Position numbers and translations under genes: made by a program
Notes under the pieces: model-generated
What the model was told of the DNA's origin: nothing
What the model saw: the letters and a program-made list of their open reading frames with translations, nothing else
Databases searched by the model: none
In this document: positions 7,118-16,000 of the stretch, piece after piece
Numbering within the stretch: the stretch's first letter is position 1
Layout of the letters: each line of letters opens with the position of its first letter
Assembly: GCA_049472395.1 (NCBI GenBank)
Contig: JBLIRR010000062.1
Location: 1 to 28,194, forward strand
Length of the DNA: 28,194 nt
Source: JBLIRR01 sp049472395
Lineage (GTDB): Bacteria > SZUA-182 > DTGQ01 > JBLIRR01
Reading direction: 5' to 3'

Positions 7118-7155
7118 GCTACCCCCTGGATAGACTGTTCGAGGAGGTAGCCTAT
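7090..7155 (+). promoter_or_regulatory. -1 programmed ribosomal frameshift signal
   Basis: Three elements lie in order. GGAGG at 7090-7094 is an internal SD-like element ending 10 nt before the slippery site, as in dnaX. G GGG GGA at 7105-7111 is an X-XXY-YYZ slippery heptamer in the correct phase of the 6755 frame. A perfect 10-bp stem, 7114-7123 (ATAGGCTACC) with 7146-7155 (GGTAGCCTAT), starts 2 nt after the heptamer, includes the 0-frame TAG, and closes a 22-nt loop; two more C-G pairs are possible with one bulge. Slippage leads exactly into the open frame of the DUF6760-like domain. The 2-nt spacer is shorter than the usual 5-9 nt, but the lowest A-U pairs could open. Confidence 0.75.
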
Positions 7156-7299
7156 ATCGCATATTACTTTCATTGGCCATATGATCAGGTGATGAGTATG
7201 GAACATCTGGAACGACAACAATGGATAGCTGAGGTTGCTAAAATCAATACACAGCTTAATGATGCAATGAAGGAGGTGAGGTCCAATCCATGGGAGTAG
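7111..7299 (+). CDS. DUF6760-like domain, -1 frame extension of the assembly chaperone
   Basis: From 7117 this frame encodes GYPLDRLFEEVAYIAYYFHW, then PYDQVMSMEHLERQQWIAEV and a short polar tail, 60 codons before TAG 7297-7299. The pattern (YP-L--EEVA-IA--FHW, then a helix with EH-ER--W--E) matches the small DUF6760 proteins found next to tube genes in eCIS loci. Between the upstream in-frame TAA (7084-7086) and the conserved YP there is no ATG, GTG or TTG; the only near-start is ATA at 7114. Production therefore most likely depends on the -1 frameshift from the 6755 gene, with the junction DGLGGNIGYPLD. It overlaps the start of the next tube-like gene (ATG 7290), suggesting coupled translation. 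The function is unknown; assembly chaperoning is inferred from layout. Confidence 0.75.
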   Translation, partial: NIGYPLDRLFEEVAYIAYYFHWPYDQVMSMEHLERQQWIAEVAKINTQLNDAMKEVRSNPWE

Positions 7300-7742
7300 A
7301 ACGAAAAGATCCTTATATAGTCTTTAATTTTGGTGTTACCTTTATAGGATTTGGGGCAATAATTCAAGGAGGATTTAGTGAGGTTACCGGTTTGCAGGGT
7401 GAGATGGATGTTCATGAATATGATGAGGGTGGAGAGAATGATTTCAAGCATAAATTGCCAGGCCCTGTTCGTTACACCTCTAATTTGGTTTTAAAGAGAG
7501 GAATGGTTGATAGAAATTTATGGATATGGTTTGAGACTATGGGATTAGGGTTGCCTTATTTGCCACGATTTCTCTTTCGATCTATTGTGGAGATTAAGAT
7601 GGAGGATTGGACGGGTGAAGAGCAGAGCTGGATTTTTCTGAATGCATACCCAGTTAAGTGGATTGGGCCACAGATGAATGCAAAGCAGTCTGAGGTTGCA
7701 GTTGAAACACTTGAACTAGCCCACCAGGGGATATTAATATAA
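7290..7742 (+). CDS. Second tube-like protein (Afp5/Pvc5-like tube initiator)
   Basis: This 150-residue protein is a diverged paralogue of the tube at 6283-6735. DPYIVFNFGVTFIG, FSEVTGLQGEMDVHEY, LVLKRGMVDRNLWIWFE and NAYPVKWIGPQMNAKQSEVA line up with the same blocks of the main tube protein. In Afp/PVC-like particles a second tube-like protein forms the layer joining hub and tube, and this copy precedes the baseplate genes, so that is the likely role. The start overlaps the DUF6760-like frame by ten bases, and a very strong AAGGAGGTGA lies 11 nt before it, inside that frame. Confidence 0.9.
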   Translation: MGVERKDPYIVFNFGVTFIGFGAIIQGGFSEVTGLQGEMDVHEYDEGGENDFKHKLPGPVRYTSNLVLKRGMVDRNLWIWFETMGLGLPYLPRFLFRSIVEIKMEDWTGEEQSWIFLNAYPVKWIGPQMNAKQSEVAVETLELAHQGILI

Positions 7743-7755
7743 GGTTTGAATAAAA

Positions 7756-9801
7756 ATGGAGTATAATTCCAAAAATATTTTTGCAGATCAACTTACAAGA
7801 CGATATGGGAGTTCCGCAGGTATTATATCGAATGATTCTACTCTAAGGCTTGCCAGTCGGATTAGCTCAATCAATAGTGATCGATTAACGCTTCTTGCCT
7901 ATCTGCAAAAACGTTGGGATTCTAAAGGTATTGGTCCTTTTCAGAGCATGCGGCCAAATCTTATATACTTCTGGCCAATTATACATAGGTATCCTCTTCA
8001 TTCATTACTCCCAAATGATGTGGGTGTGTCATTAAACAAAAAAGGCCACACAAGCCTTGGCACTAAAATTGAGAGACTTTCCCTTATAATGGCCAATGTT
8101 CAAGGCCAAGCTTCTCCTTATCAATCATTAGGATTACAATATGCATACCCAGAAATGCCCATCACATCGCGTACTGGTAAAATGACAAGCGGTATAATCA
8201 ATCTTTATATTCATGCTCCAGGTTCTTATATACTTTCACAAATTCAAAGGCGGAGTTCCACTCCACAAGGTTGGTTGAATCTGAAAGATACATCTTCAAG
8301 TTCCTTAGATCATGGTTTCTCAAAGAGCGAGCTGACGCACCGCGCTTTGATCCATCATTCTCCCATGATGTCTAATCTACAAATGCATAGTTTCAGTGAA
8401 TTTAACAGAGGAATGCCAGGGCGTGAAAGTCTAATTCAGCCTTTGCATATACTTCATACGCAAGTAGATAAAGGGATTCAGGGAAATAGTATTTCACGCT
8501 ACCCGGCTCCTGTGCTGCCTCAAACTCATATGCAGATGTTACCGGTAGCCGGTACAGGCAGTATTGCAGTGGGTATAGCGCGACGGCATTTACTTAGTCC
8601 TATTAACCACGCTCCCCATAGGTTTATTGCGTCGCAAGGTTGGTTGAATCTGAAAGATACATCTTCAAGTTTCTTAGATCATGGTTTCCCAAAGAGTGAG
8701 CTAACGCACCGCACTTCGATTAATAATTCTGCCATGCTTTCCCATGTGCAGATGCAGAGGTCCGGTGGATTTAACAGAGCATGCGATAATTTAGTTCATT
8801 ATGCTCCTCTAAACAAGCAACAAATTACCGATGCTGCCGGTCTGACTGTTCATCTAGCAAGGCAGCATCTGTATAGTCCTCTTACCGATAGTGTTCGGGG
8901 AAATAGTGATACAGAGAGACTTCTCCATGTGAAACATCCATCGGTAAACAAAGAACAAATGGGCTATAAACCACGAGGTGCACCAAATATACATAAATCT
9001 TCTCAACTCGAGAATCTTTCAAAAGTTATTATAGTAAACGCCCACTCAAAGCCAAATGATTCAATAAAGCGTTTTAAAAAAACATCTTTTTCACTCTATA
9101 GTAAAGAAGGAAATTATACTGTGCCTGCTGATGATAAATACTCCTCTGCTATGATTCATAGACACTTATATACTCCATTTAACAATACCATCCAAAGCAG
9201 AATTGCATCACAGGATCAGGTACTTTTCAGAGATAATATGCAAGGCATTGAACATAGTAAGTCCCCTTTTTCATTATATGGTAAAAGAGGAATAAAAAGA
9301 GTAAAAACTCCTTTAATTTATAATGTATTGCCTAATAAAGCCCAACTGCATAGGTATGCTGGCAGATTATTTCAATTGTCAAATGGATCGATGGTAGAAA
9401 ACCCTGATAGAATAAGTGCACAAGGAATATCCTACCATTCCTTGATATCCCCATCAAGTATTAATAATTTGCCGCATCTGGATATAAGTTTATTAAAAAG
9501 TGAAGAAAAGAAACCTCAACTTCAGACCTCTCAGATAAACAGTAACAATTTTAAAAGATCATTTACTTCAACCTCGACAGATATTCAACTGTTCAACCAA
9601 TTTGGACAGAATACAGCATTTCCTTCGGTTTTTAATGCATTGAGGGATATATCAGGCCCAGCACAAGTGCAGACGATCGCTCCTTCCCCTGAAGATGAAA
9701 CAGAGAGCCAAATTAAAATGGAAGAGATAGTAGAGAAGGTCATACGCAAAGTAGTGCGTAGTATTACGATTGAACGGGAACGAAAAGGAATATTTATATG
9801 A
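7756..9801 (+). CDS. 681-aa repeat-containing eCIS protein of unknown function
   Basis: I do not recognise the bulk of this protein. It is rich in Ser, His, Gln, Asn and Pro, with no membrane segment or catalytic motif seen. A block starting QGWLNLKDTSSS.LDHGF is repeated 123 residues apart, and shorter echoes (ARRHLLSPINH, ARQHLYSPLTD, IHRHLYTPFNN) suggest a longer decayed repeat. The last 25 residues, EEIVEKVIRKVVRSITIERERKG, form a charged amphipathic helix similar to the C-terminus of variable proteins that precede the LysM gene in other eCIS loci. Its stop overlaps the LysM start (ATGA). It may be a baseplate-attached scaffold, or replace the missing tape measure; both are guesses. Only a weak SD-like AAGG precedes the ATG. 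Confidence 0.75.
   Translation: MEYNSKNIFADQLTRRYGSSAGIISNDSTLRLASRISSINSDRLTLLAYLQKRWDSKGIGPFQSMRPNLIYFWPIIHRYPLHSLLPNDVGVSLNKKGHTSLGTKIERLSLIMANVQGQASPYQSLGLQYAYPEMPITSRTGKMTSGIINLYIHAPGSYILSQIQRRSSTPQGWLNLKDTSSSSLDHGFSKSELTHRALIHHSPMMSNLQMHSFSEFNRGMPGRESLIQPLHILHTQVDKGIQGNSISRYPAPVLPQTHMQMLPVAGTGSIAVGIARRHLLSPINHAPHRFIASQGWLNLKDTSSSFLDHGFPKSELTHRTSINNSAMLSHVQMQRSGGFNRACDNLVHYAPLNKQQITDAAGLTVHLARQHLYSPLTDSVRGNSDTERLLHVKHPSVNKEQMGYKPRGAPNIHKSSQLENLSKVIIVNAHSKPNDSIKRFKKTSFSLYSKEGNYTVPADDKYSSAMIHRHLYTPFNNTIQSRIASQDQVLFRDNMQGIEHSKSPFSLYGKRGIKRVKTPLIYNVLPNKAQLHRYAGRLFQLSNGSMVENPDRISAQGISYHSLISPSSINNLPHLDISLLKSEEKKPQLQTSQINSNNFKRSFTSTSTDIQLFNQFGQNTAFPSVFNALRDISGPAQVQTIAPSPEDETESQIKMEEIVEKVIRKVVRSITIERERKGIFI
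8266..8410 (+). repeat. Direct repeat copy 1 (145 bp) within the 681-aa protein gene
   Basis: This segment, beginning CAAGGTTGGTTGAATCTGAA, recurs at 8635-8779 without any indel and with about 40 substitutions, most of them in the second half. The offset is 369 nt, exactly 123 codons, so the reading frame is kept. High identity in the first 80 bases points to a fairly recent internal duplication or ongoing recombination. Confidence 0.85.
8635..8779 (+). repeat. Direct repeat copy 2 (145 bp)
   Basis: This is the second copy of the block at 8266-8410, in the same phase and orientation. The encoded blocks keep QGWLNLKDTSSS, LDHGF, KSELTHR and FNR, and differ mainly in a Met/Ser/His-rich stretch between them. 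Confidence 0.85.
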
Positions 9802-10472
9802 TTTTACCATTAGCAAAACTTAAGATTGGAGTTATAAAAAAAGCAGGAGAGACACCCCATAAGTGGATTGAAGCATTATTTAATCCCAACACGATTACTA
9901 TCCAGAAGTCAACGACCATAGCAACCAAGGCTCGCTCTGGAACTAAAACAAAGGTGACGCAGCCTACGAGCCGTGATGCCTCTACTCTTTCTATGGAACT
10001 TTTTTTCGACACGTATGAAAAAGGCACTAATGTTCGAGATAAAACAAAGGACATTGAGAAACTCTTAGTAATTTCGTCTGATGGTGGAAGAGATGACCAT
10101 GCTTCTCCAATTTGTCAAATAATTTGGGGACAATTTAGTGATTTATTTATAGGTACTCTCCAAAGTCTAAATATAAGGTATAATCTGTTTTTCGCAAATG
10201 GCTGGCCAGCTCGAGCCACGCTGGGATGCACTTTCAAGGAGTATACCAATAAAAAGAAAGCAGATAAAGCAGATAAAACAAATTCGGCAGATGTAGTGAA
10301 AACCTGGACTGTCAAGAAGGGTGATACCCTGAGCAGCATTTCCGGTGAAGTATACGCAAATTCCCTTTTGTGGCGGCATATTGCAGAAGCTAATCGAATT
10401 GATAATCCATGTAATCTCAAGCCGGGCATCTCTTTAGCGATTCCAACTCTAACTGCTAAAGGTAAAATTTAA
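9798..10472 (+). CDS. LysM-containing baseplate/hub protein (Afp7-like)
   Basis: The protein has 224 residues. The N-terminal part (about 1-150) resembles the gp53/Afp7-type domain of eCIS hub proteins: KWIEALFNPNTITIQKS, LSMELFFDTYEKGTNVR and ARATLGCTFKEYT. After a Lys/Ala-rich linker (KKKADKADKTN) comes a C-terminal LysM module (about 168-218): TWTVKKGDTLSSISGEVY, WRHIAEANRIDNP, LKPGISLAIP. In contractile machines such LysM proteins join the hub to the baseplate or tube. The ATG overlaps the preceding stop by four bases, indicating translational coupling. Confidence 0.92.
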   Translation: MILPLAKLKIGVIKKAGETPHKWIEALFNPNTITIQKSTTIATKARSGTKTKVTQPTSRDASTLSMELFFDTYEKGTNVRDKTKDIEKLLVISSDGGRDDHASPICQIIWGQFSDLFIGTLQSLNIRYNLFFANGWPARATLGCTFKEYTNKKKADKADKTNSADVVKTWTVKKGDTLSSISGEVYANSLLWRHIAEANRIDNPCNLKPGISLAIPTLTAKGKI

Positions 10473-10484
10473 TGAGGAAAAGGT

Positions 10485-11561
10485 ATGGCCCAGCCACCTG
10501 ATATAAGACTAGTACCGGAGTTTCGTGTGAGCATCAATGGCTCTGAGCTGTCAGAGGAGGCTGTTGTTGATATTATAGACGTTACGGTGCATACAGAAAT
10601 AAACGCAGCGAGCATGTTCACGATAGAGATGATTAATTGGGACAGGAGCGCTGTTCAAGTTACATGGGTAGATGATGAACAATTCTCACCAGGCAACGAA
10701 GTCAAAATCGAGGGAGGGTACGTTGATTGGTCTGAGGAATTGATAGTTGGAGAGATAATTGGTCTGGATGCGGAGTTTAATGCCAACGACATACCATCGC
10801 TCATTGTGCGGGGCTACGATCATCGGCACCGATTACTGCGAGGTCGAAATACACGATCTTTTATTGATATGAAGGACAGTGATATTGCAAGTCAAATCGC
10901 AAGTGAGACAGGACTTGCAGCAGAGACCGAAGACACAGGGACAGTATTAAAATATGTGGCGCAAAGTAATCAAACTGATCTGGAGTTTCTTCAAGATCGG
11001 GCTCATCGTATCGGCTATGAGGTAACGATCAAGGATAAGACACTTTATTTTCGTCCGCGACAAAATACCAGTGGTGAGGTCTTAATCCTGACACGGGAAG
11101 AGGACTTGCTTGAATTTTATCCATGCTTGTCCACCATGGGCTTACCAGGAAAGGTTATTGTTCGTGCTTATAATCCTGGAGAAAAGAAAGAAATTATCGG
11201 TGAGGCAGGGATTGGTGACGAATTTACTACTATGGGAGGAGCTACATCAGGGCCGCAAGCAGCGCAAGATGCTTTTGATGAGGCCACGAGCTCAATTGTG
11301 GACTGCCCTGTTTTTAGTCAGGCAGAGGCGGATCAGATGGCCCTTGGCCGCTTTAACGATATGGCACTTACCTATATAAAGGGAGAAGGTGTATGTATAG
11401 GCCGGCCCGATTTGCAGGCCGGGACGGTTATCAAAATAGAGGACATAGGTGAGCGCTTAAGTGGTCTTTACTATGTAACATCGGTGACGCACATTTTTTC
11501 AGCGAATCGCGGTTACAGTACTGCATTTACTGTGAGGAGAAATGCTGAAGGAGCAATGTAA
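10485..11561 (+). CDS. Baseplate hub protein, gp27/late-control-D-like (N-terminal half of Afp8/VgrG)
   Basis: This 358-residue protein matches the phage late control D / gp27 family: FRVSINGSELSEEAVVDIID at the start, LIVRGYDHRHRLLRGRNTRS near residue 110, SDIASQIASETGL and QTDLEFLQDRAHRIGYEV near 165-185, and a C-terminal barrel ending LSGLYYVTSVTHIFS. A trimer forms the hub between spike and tube. Here the hub is separate from the gp5-like spike encoded by the next gene, two bases downstream; in Afp8 and VgrG the two are fused. GAGGAAAAGG before the ATG serves as the ribosome site. Confidence 0.93.
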   Translation: MAQPPDIRLVPEFRVSINGSELSEEAVVDIIDVTVHTEINAASMFTIEMINWDRSAVQVTWVDDEQFSPGNEVKIEGGYVDWSEELIVGEIIGLDAEFNANDIPSLIVRGYDHRHRLLRGRNTRSFIDMKDSDIASQIASETGLAAETEDTGTVLKYVAQSNQTDLEFLQDRAHRIGYEVTIKDKTLYFRPRQNTSGEVLILTREEDLLEFYPCLSTMGLPGKVIVRAYNPGEKKEIIGEAGIGDEFTTMGGATSGPQAAQDAFDEATSSIVDCPVFSQAEADQMALGRFNDMALTYIKGEGVCIGRPDLQAGTVIKIEDIGERLSGLYYVTSVTHIFSANRGYSTAFTVRRNAEGAM

Positions 11562-11563
11562 TA

Positions 11564-12211
11564 ATGATAAGTCATAACCTTGTTGTGCCACTGATTCCTG
11601 AGAAGAATATCCCAAGCCGATTTTACGGTGTGACAGTAGGAATAGTTACCAATAATGCAGATGAGGAAGAGCTTGGGAGGGTGAAGGTGAGCTTTCCTTG
11701 GTTGTCGGATCAGGATGAGAGTTACTGGGCCCGTATACTAACACCTATGGCTGGTCAAGACAGAGGTATATATTTTCTGCCAGAAGTGGGTGATGAGGTG
11801 CTTGTGGCCTTTGAACATGGCGATTTAAATTTCCCCTATATACTGGGCGCATTATGGAATGGGACTGATACACCGCCTGAAACCAATAGCGATGGAGAGA
11901 ATAATTTACGTTTTATTAAATCCCGCAGTGGTCATATTATTCGCCTGGATGATACAGATGGCTCTGAGAAGATAGAGATCATAGATAAGGCGGAGAAAAA
12001 TAGCATTGTGATCAGCACTGCCGATAACACCATTACAATAAATGCTGATGCTGATATTACCATCCAATCTGGTAATGGCAAGCTGATATTTAGTGGCAAT
12101 GGGGTTGAGATCACCTCCCAGGCAGATGTAAAAATTGATGCCAGTGGCAATATGGATTGTGGAGCTGGCGCTCAACTCAATATTAAGGGATCAACGGTAA
12201 ATATAAACTAA
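11564..12211 (+). CDS. Spike protein, gp5-like OB fold and beta-helix (C-terminal half of Afp8/VgrG)
   Basis: The protein has 215 residues. An OB-fold gp5/VgrG domain (about 20-105) is shown by YGVTVGIVTNN, LGRVKVSFPWLSDQDESYWA, YFLPEVGDEVLVAFEHGD and PYILGALWNG. The rest is a regular beta-helix needle with repeating short strands (HIIRLDDTDGSEKIEIID, SIVISTADNTITINADADIT, NGKLIFSGNGVEITS). No lysozyme domain is present, as expected for an extracellular injection particle. The hub gene ends two bases upstream and the PAAR tip gene follows, giving the standard hub-spike-tip order. Confidence 0.94.
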   Translation: MISHNLVVPLIPEKNIPSRFYGVTVGIVTNNADEEELGRVKVSFPWLSDQDESYWARILTPMAGQDRGIYFLPEVGDEVLVAFEHGDLNFPYILGALWNGTDTPPETNSDGENNLRFIKSRSGHIIRLDDTDGSEKIEIIDKAEKNSIVISTADNTITINADADITIQSGNGKLIFSGNGVEITSQADVKIDASGNMDCGAGAQLNIKGSTVNIN

Positions 12212-12227
12212 GTGAAGGATAACTAAA

Positions 12228-12632
12228 ATGGGCCAACCAGCAGCGAAACAAGCGGATCAGATTACTGGTACAGATACGCATATTGTAATGGTTCCAGCAC
12301 CTCCTGCACCTCCTGTTCCAACACCATTGCCGCATCCTTTTGTCGGCATTATTAACGGAAATTTGAGTAGTGATGTGAATATCATGGGAATGCCGGCTGC
12401 TACGGTTGATAGTACTGCAGATAATACCCCACCCCATATACCAACCCCACCCGGCACAGCTTTTCAAAAACCACCGGCAAATAAGGCTACTATCAAACTT
12501 GGCAGCCAAACCGTTAAAATTAATGGCAAATCTGCCGCCCGCAATGGCGATATGGCAGAAACATGCAATGATCCCGCAGATCTGCCTGTAGGCACTGTCA
12601 TGGCGGTCGGGACAGTATTCATTGGAGGATAA
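12228..12632 (+). CDS. PAAR-like spike tip protein (Afp10-like)
   Basis: The 134-residue protein has the extended PAAR layout: GQPAAKQADQITGTDTHIV, a Pro/Ala-rich VPAPPAPPVPTPLPHPFVG stretch, glycine-rich turns NIMGMPAATVDSTADNTPPH, then KLGSQTVKINGKSAARNGDM and C-terminal GTVMAVGTVFIGG. Histidines near residues 20, 42 and 70 and the cysteine in AETCNDP could bind the tip metal. PAAR proteins sharpen the spike and can carry effectors; no toxin extension is present here. It sits between the spike and gp25 genes. Confidence 0.9.
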   Translation: MGQPAAKQADQITGTDTHIVMVPAPPAPPVPTPLPHPFVGIINGNLSSDVNIMGMPAATVDSTADNTPPHIPTPPGTAFQKPPANKATIKLGSQTVKINGKSAARNGDMAETCNDPADLPVGTVMAVGTVFIGG

Positions 12633-12647
12633 TGAGGAGTAACGATC

Positions 12648-13040
12648 ATGTCCATTGAATTTCTTGGCAAGGGATGGAAGTTTCCATTAGAATTAGAGGA
12701 ATCTAAGATAAAAGAGGCCCGTTACGAGCAGAGTATAAGGGACTCAATTTGGATAATTTTGAGCACTGCTCGTGGCGAACGGGTTATGCGCCCTGATTTT
12801 GGCTGCGGAATACACAATCTGGTATTCGCACTTAATGATGCGGAAACAATGGGCCGGATCAGGAATGATGTGAATGATGCCTTACTCGAGTTTGAACCCC
12901 GTATTGATGTAATGAATGTAGATGTAAGCTCTGGTGATAGTGGAAATCTTTTTCTCATCCAAATCGAATATCAGGTGCTCACAACAAATACCAGATACAA
13001 TCTAGTTTATCCCTTCTACCTTGATAGGAGTACAAGCTGA
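12648..13040 (+). CDS. gp25-like baseplate wedge protein (Afp9-like)
   Basis: This 130-residue protein matches the GpW/gp25 family. It shows FLGKGWKFPLEL at the N-terminus, YEQSIRDSIWIILSTARGER, the family core VMRPDFGCGIHNLVFALND and the closing strand LFLIQIEYQVLTTN. gp25 nucleates sheath polymerisation on the baseplate. The stop codon shares one base with the start of the following baseplate gene (TGATG), a sign of coupled translation. Confidence 0.95.
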   Translation: MSIEFLGKGWKFPLELEESKIKEARYEQSIRDSIWIILSTARGERVMRPDFGCGIHNLVFALNDAETMGRIRNDVNDALLEFEPRIDVMNVDVSSGDSGNLFLIQIEYQVLTTNTRYNLVYPFYLDRSTS

Positions 13041-16000
13041 TGCCTAAGCAATCACCCATTATAGACAATAGAACAGCAACTGATATCTCTCAGCAGGTGC
13101 GGGGCCTTATCCCGCAGTATTCAGGATTCTATCCCCGCGAGGGTGAGGATAGGTTAACTGACGCACTGATCGGTATTTTCTCGCGTTTTGCTGAAATCAT
13201 TCTCGAAAGACTTAACAAAGTCCCGGAAAAGAACTTTCTTGCCTTTCTGGATCTTTTAGGCGCTTCGCCTTTACCGCCGCAACCGTCAAGGGTGCCCCTT
13301 ACATTCTACCTGGCCTCTGGCAGCCCGGTGGAAGCATATGTGCCGGCTGGGACTCAGGTGGCCGCTCCTCCCGGGGAGGGTGAAGATCAGCCGAGCATCT
13401 TTGAAACAGAGAGCGAATTAATAGTAACAGGTGTTAAATTATCTTCGCTTTTTCTCACTGATCCGATAATGGATAAATATGCTGATCACAAGATGCTTTT
13501 AGATCCAGGCAAAAAGTTCGAAGAGTATATCTTCCAGGCGAATCGTCCGACTGAACATATACTCTATATCGGACATACCATTATGTTTGGCTTTGAATAT
13601 ATCCAAGAGCTGAATCTCCTTTTTCATTTACACAGGAATTGGGGAGTGGGAGCCAAAGTTTCCTGGGAGGTATGGAACGGGACAAAATGGAAAGAACTGC
13701 AATCAATTGAGGATAGAAGCTCATTTGATGATGCAATTAAATTTACCCTCAGTTGTACAGATCCTATTTTTTCCACTACCGTCAATGCACAACAGAGTCG
13801 GTGGCTTCGCTGCCGATTAAAAAATCCGATTCGTAAGGAGAATGGAGTGGATAGTGAAGGAGAACTCCTTAGTATGGTTCGGGAGGATGATCTTCCCGAG
13901 GTGAGCCAGATTCAAATCGAAGCCTCCCTCAAACGAGCTGGTGATGATTATCTAGTTCCAGAAATAGCCTTTACCAATACGACGCCTTTAGAGCCAACCC
14001 AGGAATTCAATCCCTTTGGAGAAAAGCCCAAACTGTATGATGCCTTGTACATGGCGAATAAGGAGGCATTTTCCAAAAAAGGAGCCACGATAAATTTAGA
14101 TATTGAGGTCGCAAATTCGCATCTTGAATGGGGTCCTGAGAGTGTGTGGCCATCACGTGATCTTAATCTCGCCTGGGAGTGTTGGGATGGGACAGCTTGG
14201 CTTCGTCTCGCTGAAAGCCCGGCGCCCGAGTGGATCAAGCTTGTGGAAATCGATCCACTACCAGAGAAAATTATTGGGCGATACGAGGTAATAGTGCAAG
14301 GAAGGTGTGCGAAAGGTGTGAGTTTACAGATCATAGCTACAGGGTATGATATTCAATTCCCTGATATATATTCTCCGGAGATCGGGGAAGATGGCCGCTT
14401 TCGCGAATATGTGACTTTACAGCAAAATCAATATACAGAAATTGAAGTAATGGTTAAAAGCGGTAACGAGTCACAATCGGTTTTTGCAGCTGTTTATCAA
14501 GAGGTCCGAGACAGTGGCACTGACCCGGTGATGAGCTTAGATATAGAAGAGCGAGAGATAATTGTTGATAATGACGTTACAGGAGCGAGAGTACTATTTT
14601 ATGATTCTGCTGATCAGCAAAACCCGAAAGAAGGAGAATATATAATAGATAGTCTCGGAAACATATTGAGATTAGTGCGTGTTCATGTCACAGGTGGCGA
14701 GTATATAAGTGGGATAAGAGTTATTAATGGAAGGGATCGGCATAATCCAGAAGAAATCTTCAATCTCAGGAATGAGTGGCCTCAGGAAATAGATATCCCA
14801 ATAAAGGAGGGCTGTAATTCACTGCTTATATATGCACAAGATTATAGCGGTCGACAAGGGGATTTACCTTTCGCCGCAACGACTCTTAGAATAAGCCGCA
14901 CGGGAGCATCATTAAATTTCGAAGATTCATATGGTTCCATAATCTTTAGCGATGGCACCTGTGCACTTTGCCAAAGCGGTAAGGTAAAGTTAACATTACC
15001 CAGCACGCTTGCCCCAAAGATTATTGGGGGCGAGGAAAATTATTGGCTGCGCCTTCGGATAATAAAGGGAGGATATGGGGAAGACATGCAATATGTTTGG
15101 AAGGAGTGCATTGAGTATGAATATGCAGAGGGCTATGCCATAGTGCTTGATACGTTCAGGCCGCCTGTAATATCTCACGTAAAAATAAGTTATGAGCAGA
15201 CAATAAGCGATTATCCGGAGAGTTGTTTCACTTATAATAATAATGTTTTTAAAGATGTGACTGATATCAGTAAGGGTAGTAAAGAAGATTATTTTGCTCC
15301 ATTTATCCCTCTATCAGATGACAGGAAGAGGATTTACATCGGTTTTGATCTGCCTTCAAGTAGGCAGAGGTTCCCCAATAGTACCATTACTCTTTTTTGC
15401 TCCATGTCTGACTTCAAATTCGGGGAGAAGACAATACCCGTTTCACCATTTTTAAGTGAGGCTATTGGCAGGGCAGATTCCACGGTTACGCATATGTTTT
15501 TAGTAAAAAATACGGATACAGAAAGTGCCCTGTTTACTTTTTCAGTTTTCGGAACCTGTAAGTGGCCGGCCGTCGTTAATGTGATAGCTACAATCCTTGA
15601 CTCAGGGGAATCAATTAAGAAAATCCAGGCATCAGGGGAATCAGTTGATGTAAAACTGGCATCAGGAGAATCAGTTACAGTAAATGTTAAGGTTAAAATT
15701 CCAGCAGCGGCCGGAGGGAGTGAATATGGATTTTTGAGGATTGTAAATAATAATAATCCGGATATTCATTATGGAGCAATCTATGGAACATTTGTTACCG
15801 CAACTCTTCCAGAGCATACCTCACCAAGACTTACGTGGGAATATTGGAATGGTGATTCGTGGTCCGACTTAAGAGTAGTGGATAATACAGAGGATCTTAC
15901 AAGAACAGGGTCAGTTACTTTCCTCGCACCCTTTGATATAGCAATTCACGAGCAGTTTGGGCAAAAACGCTATTGGCTCCGTGCTGGTTTAGAATCCGGG

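Noticed and set aside
13948..14334. Minus-strand 128-codon frame
   Set aside because: Antisense shadow inside the large baseplate gene, without ribosome site or recognisable domain.
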